A stretch of DNA of 9,043 nt, taken from the NCBI GenBank assembly GCA_005791855.1, contig SXUH01000048.1, positions 1-9,043 on the forward strand, written 5' to 3'. The first letter of the stretch is position 1; every line of letters begins with the position of its first letter. The translations under genes and the position numbers were made by a program. Origin of the DNA: Bdellovibrionales bacterium. Its GTDB lineage: Bacteria; Bdellovibrionota; Bacteriovoracia; Bacteriovoracales; Bacteriovoracaceae. The notes below the pieces were generated by a model. It saw only the letters and a program-made list of their open reading frames with translations. It was not told the DNA's origin and searched no databases. Shown here one piece after another: positions 1 to 5,999 of this stretch.

Positions 1-2
1 CC

Positions 3-299
3 CAGCGCGGAAGCACGTCCGTGGACTGCGTGAACTGCGGCCCTGGTGGACGGAAGCAGAGTACCCTCTCCGGCATCGCGGAGATCGTCGGTGCCATCGC
101 TCCGCCGCTTGCGATGTTCGGCTCCGCGTACGTCGGGGCCCGGGCCTACCAGAAGTCCAACGAAGCCTGGGCCGGCGCGGCCGCGGTGGGCTTCGAACAG
201 TGTCAGATCGCACAGAACAACTACCTCGGATACCTCGCGAGCAACGAACAGCCGGGCCTGACGCAGGAGCAGCAGCGACAGAAGAACTGTAACGGCTAA
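3..299 (+). CDS. N-terminal part of an interrupted Cys-containing, Gly/Tyr-rich envelope protein (5' partial)
   Basis: The frame is open from the left edge of the window and ends at TAA 297-299, so the true start probably lies outside. A GTG at 21 could start it but has no clear ribosome binding site, and the six codons before it look coding. The segment carries two cysteines in a CVNC motif near the left edge, a stretch with alternating Gly, Ala and Ile, and two more cysteines (EQCQIAQNN and KNCNG). Four cysteines in a probably exported domain suggest disulfides. I do not recognise a named family and can give no enzymatic role. Immediately after the stop the same frame continues into Gly/Tyr-rich sequence typical of the downstream part, so this is most likely the front portion of one longer protein. 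An exported surface or structural protein is an inference. Confidence 0.6.
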   Translation, partial: QRGSTSVDCVNCGPGGRKQSTLSGIAEIVGAIAPPLAMFGSAYVGARAYQKSNEAWAGAAAVGFEQCQIAQNNYLGYLASNEQPGLTQEQQRQKNCNG

Positions 300-383
300 C
301 AGCTCGGAGCCTACGGCGGCCTCGGTGCCGGAGGCCTCGGGGCCTACTACGGAGCCGGATACTCTCCGGGCTTCATCGGCGGG

Positions 384-1193
384 ATGATGGGGCCGTACGG
401 CGGGTACAACCCATACGGCGGCGGCATGATGGTCGGCGGGATGATGGCCGGCGGCTACCCTGGCGGGATCGCCGGTGGGATGGTCGGTGGAATCGTCGGT
501 AACATGGCCGGTGGGATGACCGGTGGGATCGCCAGCGGCTACCCAGGCGGGTACGTCGCCGGAGGCTACGCAGCTGGCGGATACGCGGCCGGGTACCCTG
601 GTGGGTACGTGGCCGGCGGGATGATGGCGGCCGGATACCCTGCGGGTGGATACGTCGCCGGCGGATACCCAGGTGGGTACCCTGGCGGGATCGCGGGAGG
701 CCTAGCGAACGGAATCTCAATCGCCGGTGGCGTCGCCGCCGGGATGAACGGCGGGTACCCTGGCGGGTACGTGGCCGGTGGAATGATGGCGGCCGGATAC
801 CCTGCGGGCGGATACGTCGCCGGCGGATACCCTGGCGGAATGGCCCAGGGTGGATACATCGCTGGTGGGATCGCCGGAGGCTACCCTGGTGGGTACCCGG
901 GCGGATACCCTGGTGGGTACCCGGGCGGCTGGGGCACCGGAGTCGGTACCGGTACTGGATACCCAGGTGGATACAACAACGGCTACTGGGGTGCTTCCGG
1001 AGGCTTCAACCCTGTTCAATCTGACTGGATGGGAAGCATGAACGCAGCCAACAGAGACCGGATGCTCCAGCAGCAAGGGATGACCTACCAGATGGGGATG
1101 AGCGGCGGCGGCTACGGAGCCGCGGGGTTCAGCCCGATGAACATGGGCTTCGGCCTGAACGCGACCTTCAACGGGTCGATGTACGGATTCTAA
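384..1193 (+). CDS. Gly/Tyr/Met-rich repeat protein, downstream part of the interrupted gene
   Basis: From the first ATG after the stop this frame encodes 269 residues dominated by Gly, Tyr, Ala, Pro and Met, built from variants of YPGG, YVAGG, GGMM and GGIAGG. The last 70 or so residues are less repetitive (Asn, Met, Gln and Ser, ending in MYGF). No convincing ribosome binding site precedes ATG 384 or 387. The 84 bases between the stop and 384 also encode Gly/Tyr-rich sequence in frame, so this is better read as the continuation of the upstream segment than as a separate gene. Repeats of this kind occur in extended, flexible or self-associating surface and matrix proteins, but no specific function can be named. 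A hairpin terminator follows 18 bases after the TAA stop at 1191-1193. Confidence 0.65.
   Translation: MMGPYGGYNPYGGGMMVGGMMAGGYPGGIAGGMVGGIVGNMAGGMTGGIASGYPGGYVAGGYAAGGYAAGYPGGYVAGGMMAAGYPAGGYVAGGYPGGYPGGIAGGLANGISIAGGVAAGMNGGYPGGYVAGGMMAAGYPAGGYVAGGYPGGMAQGGYIAGGIAGGYPGGYPGGYPGGYPGGWGTGVGTGTGYPGGYNNGYWGASGGFNPVQSDWMGSMNAANRDRMLQQQGMTYQMGMSGGGYGAAGFSPMNMGFGLNATFNGSMYGF
594..839 (+). repeat. Two 84-bp direct repeats (594-677 and 756-839) inside the Gly-rich gene
   Basis: Each copy encodes the same 28 residues, running from YPGGYVAGGMMAAG to a final YPGG. By eye the copies differ at 7 of 84 bases, all in third codon positions and all synonymous. They are separated by 78 bases of related but different Gly/Ala/Ile-rich coding sequence. 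A shorter related block starts at about 540. Confidence 0.85.
882..929 (+). repeat. Tandem 12-bp units encoding (Tyr-Pro-Gly-Gly)x4
   Basis: Four consecutive 12-base units encode YPGG. Codon choice alternates (CCT GGT GGG, then CCG GGC GGA or GGC), giving a 24-base higher-order period repeated twice. Such tracts are prone to slippage and copy-number change in multiples that keep the frame. Confidence 0.85.
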
Positions 1194-1211
1194 AAAGTAG
1201 AAAAGATAGGC

Positions 1212-1245
1212 AAAAAAAAAGGGAGCTTCGAGCTCCCTTTTTTTT
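1212..1245. terminator. Bidirectional rho-independent terminator between convergent genes
   Basis: A 7-bp GC-rich stem (GGGAGCT with AGCTCCC, loop TCG) is flanked by nine A on the left and eight T on the right, so either strand gives a hairpin followed by a U tract. It ends the plus-strand Gly-rich gene (stop at 1193) and the minus-strand gene. The minus-strand stop codon (1244-1246) overlaps the edge of the T tract. Confidence 0.9.
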
Positions 1246-1666
1246 ATTGCTTGTTATGAACCAAGGTTTTGATTTCGTGGCGGAAGATGACTTCGATCTT
1301 GTCGTCGACGACCTTCTCGACGATGCCCGGGCCGAATTTCACGTGGTCGATGATGTCGCCTTCGCGGAACTTCCCGTCCATGGCGTAGGGGGTGGACTTC
1401 TTCTTCGCACTGGACATCTTCTCCATCCACAGGTCGGCGACGGAGATGACCTTCGACGGGGTGAGGGAGGTCTTTCTGGTACGGGTCTTGTTCGCTTTCT
1501 GCTTCGCCTGAGACGGATCTATGAAAGACTGGATGGTGTTGCAGGTGTTGCACTTCACCTTCGCGATATGAACAGAATCCTTCATCGCCACAATGGTATG
1601 ACCAAGGTTTAGTTTACACTTTGTGCAATAAGAAAGCACATCCTTGCTTACCGTTAACTGGGACAT
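1244..1666 (-). CDS. Zinc-ribbon protein with C-terminal CarD/UvrD-tail-like small beta domain
   Basis: The product has 140 residues and two modules. Residues 14-42 form a four-cysteine zinc-ribbon pattern (C14, C17, C39, C42). A Lys/Arg/Ser/Thr-rich linker (about 50-95) follows. Residues 101-138 hold GDIIDHVKFGPGIVEKV and a strand pair ending KTLVHNK, resembling the small SH3/Tudor-like beta domains seen in CarD-type regulators and at the C-terminus of UvrD/PcrA helicases. Proteins of this two-part design are, from memory, common and uncharacterised in deltaproteobacterial lineages. Binding to nucleic acid or RNA polymerase is a plausible inference. The ATG at 1664-1666 has an AAGGA ribosome binding site a few bases upstream. 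The gene is monocistronic, divergent from uvrC and closed by the shared terminator at 1212-1245. Confidence 0.9.
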   Translation of the reverse strand: MSQLTVSKDVLSYCTKCKLNLGHTIVAMKDSVHIAKVKCNTCNTIQSFIDPSQAKQKANKTRTRKTSLTPSKVISVADLWMEKMSSAKKKSTPYAMDGKFREGDIIDHVKFGPGIVEKVVDDKIEVIFRHEIKTLVHNKQ

Positions 1667-1723
1667 AGTTTTCCTTTTAGTTTATTATTTATGAGACCGT
1701 TCTGGGTGTATGGGAACCTATCT

Positions 1724-1753
1724 ATTATACCCTAGAGAGGGTGATAACGTAAA
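1724..1753 (-). promoter_or_regulatory. Sigma-70-type promoter for the zinc-ribbon gene, overlapping the uvrC promoter region
   Basis: On the minus strand there is a perfect TATAAT at 1724-1729 and, 18 bases upstream, TTTACG at 1748-1753 (4 of 6 match to TTGACA). The start codon lies about 57 bases downstream of the -10. On the plus strand TATTAT at 1723-1728 matches 5 of 6 positions of a -10 for uvrC, but I see no good -35 for it. Confidence 0.55.
1729..1742. promoter_or_regulatory. Inverted repeat ACCCT-AGAG-AGGGT in the divergent promoter region
   Basis: A perfect 5-bp inverted repeat with a 4-base centre sits between the -10 and -35 of the minus-strand promoter and just downstream of the plus-strand -10. 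The location fits an operator. No protein can be assigned and the short arms could be chance. Confidence 0.3.
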
Positions 1754-1764
1754 GCGAAGTCCCT

Positions 1765-3630
1765 ATGAAGAAGACAGATGAATTACTCGTAAAGGCCAAT
1801 AGCCTGCCTCAAGAAGCAGGATGTTACCTGATGAAAGACAAGAACGGTCGGGTGATCTACGTCGGGAAAGCGAAGAAGCTTCGCTCTCGAGTAACCTCCT
1901 ACTTCAATAACTCCGCTAAGGGCTTGAAGACAGAGTACATGGTCAACCACGTGGACCACTTCGACTTCATCATCACGAGCTCCGACGCCGAGTCCTTCGT
2001 GCTCGAGAATAACCTGATCAAAGAGCACTCTCCGAAGTACAACATCCGGCTCCGGGACGACAAGAGCTACCCCTACATCCAGGTGAACTGGAACGAGGAC
2101 TTCCCCCGCCTGGAGTACATCCGGAGGCCCAAGAAGGGGAAGGGGAAGGAGTTCTTCGGGCCCTATCCGCCGGGCTCGAACATCTCCATGATCATGCGGG
2201 TCCTCACCAAGTCCTTCGCCCTCCGGGACTGCAGCGTGAGCGAGTTCAAGTCCCGGAAGACCCCCTGCCTGCTCTACCAGATGAAGCAGTGTTCGGCTCC
2301 CTGTGTGGGGCTCCGGTCGAAGGAAGACTACGAGGCCGACCTCGGCGCCGCCATCGGCTTCTTCCAGGGACCGATCAAGGCCCGGCGGGCGATCCACAAG
2401 CTCGAGGAGAAGATGCGAGCCTACGCGGACGCCGAGGAGTACGAGATGGCCGGGCTCATCCGCGACCACGTCCAGCTCCTCGAGGAGTTCATGAAGAAGT
2501 CCTTCGACCAGAAGGTCGAGTCCATCCAGAGCGAGAAGAACATCGACGTCTGGTCGTACTGGAACGGGGCCGAGGAGGTCGACATCTCCCTCTACATGAT
2601 CCGCTCCGGGATGCTCCTGGGGAACAAGAACTTCCACTTCGTGAAGGGCGAGCTCATCGAAGAGCTCGAAGACGAGATCCTCCAGAAGATCGTCCAGTAC
2701 TACTCGGAGCCCGACGAGATCAACCCCGACATGGTGGTCCTCGACTTCGAGGAGGAGACGCTCAAGGACTTCGACGAGGCCCTCCGGACCTTCGGGGACA
2801 TGAAGGTCTTCGGGAGAGTGAAGAAGTACCTCCCGCTGGTCTCCATGAGTAAGAAGCACGCCGAGGAATCCCAGCGCGTGCGGATCGCCAACGCCGACAG
2901 CGTCTACATGGGCCTGAACAAGCTCAAGGACCTCCTCGGCATGCGGGAGAGGCCGCGGATCCTCGAAGCCTACGACGTGGCGATCTGGCAGGGCCAGTCT
3001 CCGACGGCGTCCCAGGTCGTCTTCGAAGAAGGGAAGCCCAACAAGAAGCGCTACCGCTACTACCACCTCGAAACCCGGCCCGAGGGGAACAACGATTTTG
3101 CGATGATGCGAGAAGTGATCTCCCGGCGGATCGACAACGGCGACCTCCCGGACGTCCTCGTGATCGACGGCGGCGTCGCTCAGGTGAACACGGTGACCGC
3201 GGTGCTGGAGGAGTTCAAGGTGAACCTCTGCGTGGTGGGGATCGCCAAGAGCCGGGACCTCACCCGCGGGAACTTCCAGACCACCCCGGAGGCCGACCGC
3301 TCGGAGGAACGGCTCATCATCCCCGGGCGCTCGAACCCCTACATCCTCTCGAAGTGTCCGCCGCTGTTCAAGATCATCGTGAGCATGCGAGACGAGGCCC
3401 ACCGGTTCTCCCGGAAGCTCCACCACAAGGCCGAGTCCAAGCGCGTCCTCTCGACCTGGCTGGACGAGGTGAAGGGCCTGGGCGAAGACGGGAAGAAGAA
3501 GGTCCTGACCCAGCTGTCGATGTCGCAGGAGGAGCTCCGGGAGTACACGGTGAATGACCTGATTAACTACTTCGGGATCAAGGGCCCTCAGGCGAAGGCG
3601 CTCTGGGCGCACTTGCACGAGGGCCAGTAG
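1765..3630 (+). CDS. uvrC: UvrABC system protein C, excinuclease subunit
   Basis: UvrC makes both incisions around DNA lesions bound by UvrA-UvrB in nucleotide excision repair. All expected parts are visible in the 621 residues, close to the family's usual length. The N-terminal GIY-YIG nuclease covers about 15-95 (GCY at 19-21, IYVGKAKKLRSR from 31, E81 as likely metal ligand). Four cysteines, C156, C168, C176 and C180, have the 12-8-4 spacing of the iron-sulfur site reported in E. coli UvrC. The UVR motif that pairs with UvrB lies at about 205-240. The RNase H-like nuclease spans about 395-550, with candidate catalytic D404, D444, D468 (VIDGG) and H546. Tandem helix-hairpin-helix DNA-binding motifs lie at about 565-618. 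ATG 1765 lacks a strong ribosome binding site but gives the normal N-terminus. The stop is only 7 bp from the convergent gene at 3638. Confidence 0.97.
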   Translation: MKKTDELLVKANSLPQEAGCYLMKDKNGRVIYVGKAKKLRSRVTSYFNNSAKGLKTEYMVNHVDHFDFIITSSDAESFVLENNLIKEHSPKYNIRLRDDKSYPYIQVNWNEDFPRLEYIRRPKKGKGKEFFGPYPPGSNISMIMRVLTKSFALRDCSVSEFKSRKTPCLLYQMKQCSAPCVGLRSKEDYEADLGAAIGFFQGPIKARRAIHKLEEKMRAYADAEEYEMAGLIRDHVQLLEEFMKKSFDQKVESIQSEKNIDVWSYWNGAEEVDISLYMIRSGMLLGNKNFHFVKGELIEELEDEILQKIVQYYSEPDEINPDMVVLDFEEETLKDFDEALRTFGDMKVFGRVKKYLPLVSMSKKHAEESQRVRIANADSVYMGLNKLKDLLGMRERPRILEAYDVAIWQGQSPTASQVVFEEGKPNKKRYRYYHLETRPEGNNDFAMMREVISRRIDNGDLPDVLVIDGGVAQVNTVTAVLEEFKVNLCVVGIAKSRDLTRGNFQTTPEADRSEERLIIPGRSNPYILSKCPPLFKIIVSMRDEAHRFSRKLHHKAESKRVLSTWLDEVKGLGEDGKKKVLTQLSMSQEELREYTVNDLINYFGIKGPQAKALWAHLHEGQ

Positions 3631-3637
3631 GGTCGGC

Positions 3638-3847
3638 TTAGTTCAGGACGTGGATCACTCTTCTGTTTCCGCAGCCGCAGTCCATGCACCGAGCGGTTTC
3701 CTGCACCAGAAGGTTCTTGTAGTCTGGCATGTGGGAGAGGAGGAGCTTGGATCCGCAGACCTTGCACTCGTCCATGGTCTTCTTCACTTGCTCGGCTCCG
3801 CCGAAGTACTCTTCAAAGCTTTCGAACTTAAAATCTATGTCTGACAT
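3638..3847 (-). CDS. Small four-cysteine zinc-ribbon protein of unknown function
   Basis: The 69-residue product has an acidic N-terminal helix-like segment (about 5-25) and a CxxC pair at C28/C31. Twenty-two residues later comes a second pair, C54/C57, with an extra C59 (CMDCGCG). This fits a single zinc ribbon, and the C-terminus is basic and short. The start is well supported: on the minus strand AGGAG (3855-3859) lies 7 bases before the ATG at 3845-3847. It converges on uvrC with no room for a classic terminator between the stops, and is divergent from the gene starting near 3952. I recognise no named family. A role as a small nucleic-acid- or protein-binding adaptor is only a guess from the fold. 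Confidence 0.8.
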   Translation of the reverse strand: MSDIDFKFESFEEYFGGAEQVKKTMDECKVCGSKLLLSHMPDYKNLLVQETARCMDCGCGNRRVIHVLN

Positions 3848-3899
3848 GTTTTTGCTCCTGGCAGGTTATGCATGGCTCTTCGGTCGGAGCTGGCGTGTC

Positions 3900-3917
3900 A
3901 TTAAGGGAAATTAAGGG
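3900..3917 (+). repeat. Two 8-bp ATTAAGGG direct repeats one helical turn apart
   Basis: ATTAAGGG occurs at 3900-3907 and 3910-3917, a 10-bp period that puts both copies on the same DNA face. They lie in the AT-richer gap between the divergent genes at 3847 and 3952, where promoters are expected. A regulator site is possible but unproven. If translation of the downstream gene began at 3868 or 3895, the repeat would be coding. Confidence 0.35.
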
Positions 3918-3951
3918 TAGGAAAGTTTCTCCGCATTTGGTAGAAAGGCAT

Positions 3952-4800
3952 ATGGACGCCTTGTTTAAGCAAAAATTGTTGGGCCTAAGACACCCCCCGA
4001 TCCCGACCACGTTTGCGGAGGCTCTCTTCAAAGATACCAGTTGGTATTCGCCCCCCAAGGAACCCGACACCCTCCCTCCGAGCTTTAAGATTCCCGGTGA
4101 GAACTTCACGGAGAAAGCCCACCTGATCGAATCCCTGGAAAGATTTGCCCATGAGAAAGCCGAGGAACTCAAATCCTCCATCATCGAAGTGGAGGGCGGG
4201 GAGGTGCACGTCGTCCCCAAGGCCAAGTGGAACAAGCCCCCGCTGGTGAAGTCCCTGGAGGAACTTAAAAAGGGCCTGAGCCTCGATCCGAAGCTCCTCC
4301 AGCTCCTCCTCGACGGGAAGGAACCGGGAACGGTGCGGGTGCTCTTCGTCTCCGAGCGGTTCCGGAGATGGGAGGAGGTGAGCCCCGAGCTCAAGGCCTC
4401 CGGACTGATCAACGAAGTCCTGGCGGGGTTCCCGTTGAAGACCGCGGAGCTCTTCGAGCGGATGATCAAGGCCATGAAGCTCACCGCGGAAGAGGTCTGC
4501 CTCTACCCGGTCGAGGGCGAGGACAAGGACCTGACTAAAGAAGTAATGAATCTCGCGGCCTACCTCAGACCCGAAGCCATCGTCACCCTCGGGGCCAAGG
4601 CTACCAACAGCGTGCTCATGAGCCAGGAACGCCTGGCCATGGTCCACGGCCAGTTCTTCAGCCGCTCGATCGAGGGGGTCGGCCACTTCCAGGTGGTTCC
4701 GCTCTTCCACCCGAGCATCATCGAGACCAACCAGAACATGAAGAAGACCGCCTGGGTGGACATGCAGAAAATCATGAAGTTCCTAAAAAAACTTCCATGA
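3952..4800 (+). CDS. Divergent uracil-DNA-glycosylase-superfamily protein, probably not a standard glycosylase
   Basis: With this start the product has 282 residues. The C-terminal half follows the family-4 UDG pattern: a hydrophobic strand VRVLFVSERF (128-137) where UDGs have the GEAPG motif, a helix LFERMIKAMKL-TAEEV (167 on), the strand RPEAIVTLGAKATNSVL (about 206-222), MVHGQFF (230-236), and PLFHPS with H253-P254-S255 in place of HPA. The GEAPG catalytic loop is absent, and the single cysteine rules out the usual four-Cys iron-sulfur cluster. The N-terminal 120 residues are Lys/Glu/Pro-rich and unassigned. The psi (HolD) clamp-loader subunit is also UDG-fold, so a structural role in replication or repair is an alternative. 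Start choice: ATG 3952 follows AGAAAGG closely. In-frame GTG 3895 (GGAG five bases upstream) and ATG 3868 are possible, but their extra codons look non-coding. Confidence 0.75.
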   Translation: MDALFKQKLLGLRHPPIPTTFAEALFKDTSWYSPPKEPDTLPPSFKIPGENFTEKAHLIESLERFAHEKAEELKSSIIEVEGGEVHVVPKAKWNKPPLVKSLEELKKGLSLDPKLLQLLLDGKEPGTVRVLFVSERFRRWEEVSPELKASGLINEVLAGFPLKTAELFERMIKAMKLTAEEVCLYPVEGEDKDLTKEVMNLAAYLRPEAIVTLGAKATNSVLMSQERLAMVHGQFFSRSIEGVGHFQVVPLFHPSIIETNQNMKKTAWVDMQKIMKFLKKLP

Positions 4801-4858
4801 TTTTTCCACATTTGGGGTAAGATAAGAGAGGTCTACTAATTTCCAAGAAGGGAATTAT

Positions 4859-5998
4859 TTGTTGAAGACAGGATGTTTTCTCATTTTCGTGGTCGTCGCG
4901 GCACCGGTGTACGCTGGTGTGCCCGCGGTCAAGGTCCTCATCGCCAAGTCCCTCAAGAACGTCGTCGTCGAAGGCATGGATCTGCAGAAGACCATCCACA
5001 CCCACAAGAGCTCCCAGCAGTACGTCGGGAAGAAGGTCATTTCCTTCAACTGCAACCCGAAGGGGGCCCGGCGGGCCCTCCCGCGCTCACCCCTCCTCGT
5101 GGCCTCCCTGAGCTCCCCCACCGGGCTCGTCTCCTGGGGGAAGAACAAGTACCAGGGAGAGCTCCAGCTCCTGACCAACCCGGGCCAGGAGAGCTGCGAC
5201 CTCGTGAACAACATCCCTCTCGAGAAGTACCTCACCACCCTCCTCGCCAAGGAGATGAACGGCACCTGGCCCGTGGAGGCCCTGAAGGCCCAGGCCGTCG
5301 CCGCCCGGACCTACGCCCTGGACCGGGTGAACAAGGGCGAGGGCTTCGACAACCCGGACAAGCTCTACCACCTCGAGTCCTCGGAGAAGGACCAGGTCTC
5401 CGGGACGTTCATGGACGTCACCGGGAAGACCCTCCAGGCCCAGAGAGAGACGGCGGGTGAGGTGCTGGTCTCTCCTTCCGGGAAGCTCGCGCCGGCGTTC
5501 TTCCACTCCAAGTGCGGCGGGAAGACCTTCAGACCGGATCAGGTGTGGGGGGGAGTGGAGGAGGGCTACCGGTCCGTGAACTGCACCTACTGCCGCAAGA
5601 CGGGGATGAAGGACTGGGAGTACCGGCTCAAGGGCGCGAAGCTCGGGACCATGATCGACACCGTCCTCCGGAAGTACTACGCCGACCAGTCGAGCCCGGG
5701 GGAGATCCGGCTCATGCCGGATTCGGTGGAGAACTCCGAGCTGCGCTTCTACGTCGGAGACCGGCTCCACATCATCAAGAAGTCCTACCTGCGGAACCAG
5801 GCGGGCCGCGAGCTGCTGCCGTCCAATAACTTCGTCATGTCCGGGGCCCGCGGCGACTTCCACGTGAAGGGCCAGGGCTATGGCCACGGCGTGGGCCTCT
5901 GCCAGCTCGGAGCCCTCGAGCTCGCCAAGCGCGGCTACGACTACCGGCAGATCCTCTCGTTCTACTTCCCCCGGCACCGGATGAAGAAAGCGTACTAA
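4859..5998 (+). CDS. SpoIID-family lytic transglycosylase, exported
   Basis: SpoIID enzymes cleave peptidoglycan glycan strands that have already lost their stem peptides. The 379-residue product starts at TTG 4859, six bases after AAGGGA (TTG 4862 is an alternative). A signal peptide spans about 1-19 with likely cleavage after VYA. The SpoIID domain covers about 115-375: a conserved block around E132 in AKEMNGTWPVEALKAQAVAA, E132 being the expected catalytic acid; HSKCGG (H216, C219) and NCTYC (C242, C245), a possible zinc site; and a GQGYGHGVGLCQLGA signature near 338-352. It is followed after one base by the amidase gene, so the two are co-transcribed and probably translationally coupled. 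The organism need not sporulate: SpoIID homologues occur in Gram-negative bacteria. A role in septal, predatory or general wall remodelling is inference. The initiator is neither ATG nor GTG. Confidence 0.9.
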   Translation: MLKTGCFLIFVVVAAPVYAGVPAVKVLIAKSLKNVVVEGMDLQKTIHTHKSSQQYVGKKVISFNCNPKGARRALPRSPLLVASLSSPTGLVSWGKNKYQGELQLLTNPGQESCDLVNNIPLEKYLTTLLAKEMNGTWPVEALKAQAVAARTYALDRVNKGEGFDNPDKLYHLESSEKDQVSGTFMDVTGKTLQAQRETAGEVLVSPSGKLAPAFFHSKCGGKTFRPDQVWGGVEEGYRSVNCTYCRKTGMKDWEYRLKGAKLGTMIDTVLRKYYADQSSPGEIRLMPDSVENSELRFYVGDRLHIIKKSYLRNQAGRELLPSNNFVMSGARGDFHVKGQGYGHGVGLCQLGALELAKRGYDYRQILSFYFPRHRMKKAY

Positions 5999-5999
5999 G

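Larger units (their letters stand above)
3..1193 (+). pseudogene. Single reading frame split by one in-frame TAA
   Basis: The frames before and after TAA 297-299 are the same, and both sides look coding up to the stop: Asn-Cys-Asn-Gly before it, then Gln-Leu-Gly-Ala-Tyr-Gly-Gly after it. One base change, for example TAC (Tyr, the preferred Tyr codon here) to TAA, would explain the break without any frameshift. Alternatives are a sequencing or assembly error, or stop-codon readthrough; the codon after the stop is CAG, which is known to favour leakiness in some systems. Other genes in the window end with TAA, TAG or TGA, so a reassigned TAA is unlikely. Whether the gene is truly dead cannot be told from the sequence alone. 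Confidence 0.6.

Noticed and set aside
297..299. Reassigned TAA stop codon in this organism
   Set aside because: TAA ends other genes here at sensible positions (1191-1193, 1244-1246, 3638-3640, 5996-5998), so it works as a normal stop.
566..859. Antisense Pro/Tyr-rich frame over the Gly-rich repeats
   Set aside because: It is the reverse complement of the Gly-Tyr-Pro repeats (Gly codons read as Pro), with no start signals or non-repeat part.
540..929. Possible CRISPR array from the regular repeats
   Set aside because: The repeats are in-frame coding units with 12- to 84-base periods and no unique spacers.
1783..3618. A 611-codon open frame antisense to uvrC
   Set aside because: It mirrors the C/G-ending codons of uvrC, gives a Leu/Val/Glu-heavy protein with no recognisable domain, and lies entirely over a certain gene.
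4801..4858. A promoter directly upstream of the SpoIID gene
   Set aside because: TAAGAT at 4818-4823 is a weak -10 with no fitting -35; the gene may have its own promoter, but I cannot place it.
4859..5998. SpoIID as evidence for an endospore former
   Set aside because: SpoIID homologues occur in non-sporulating Gram-negative bacteria, and nothing else in the window relates to sporulation.
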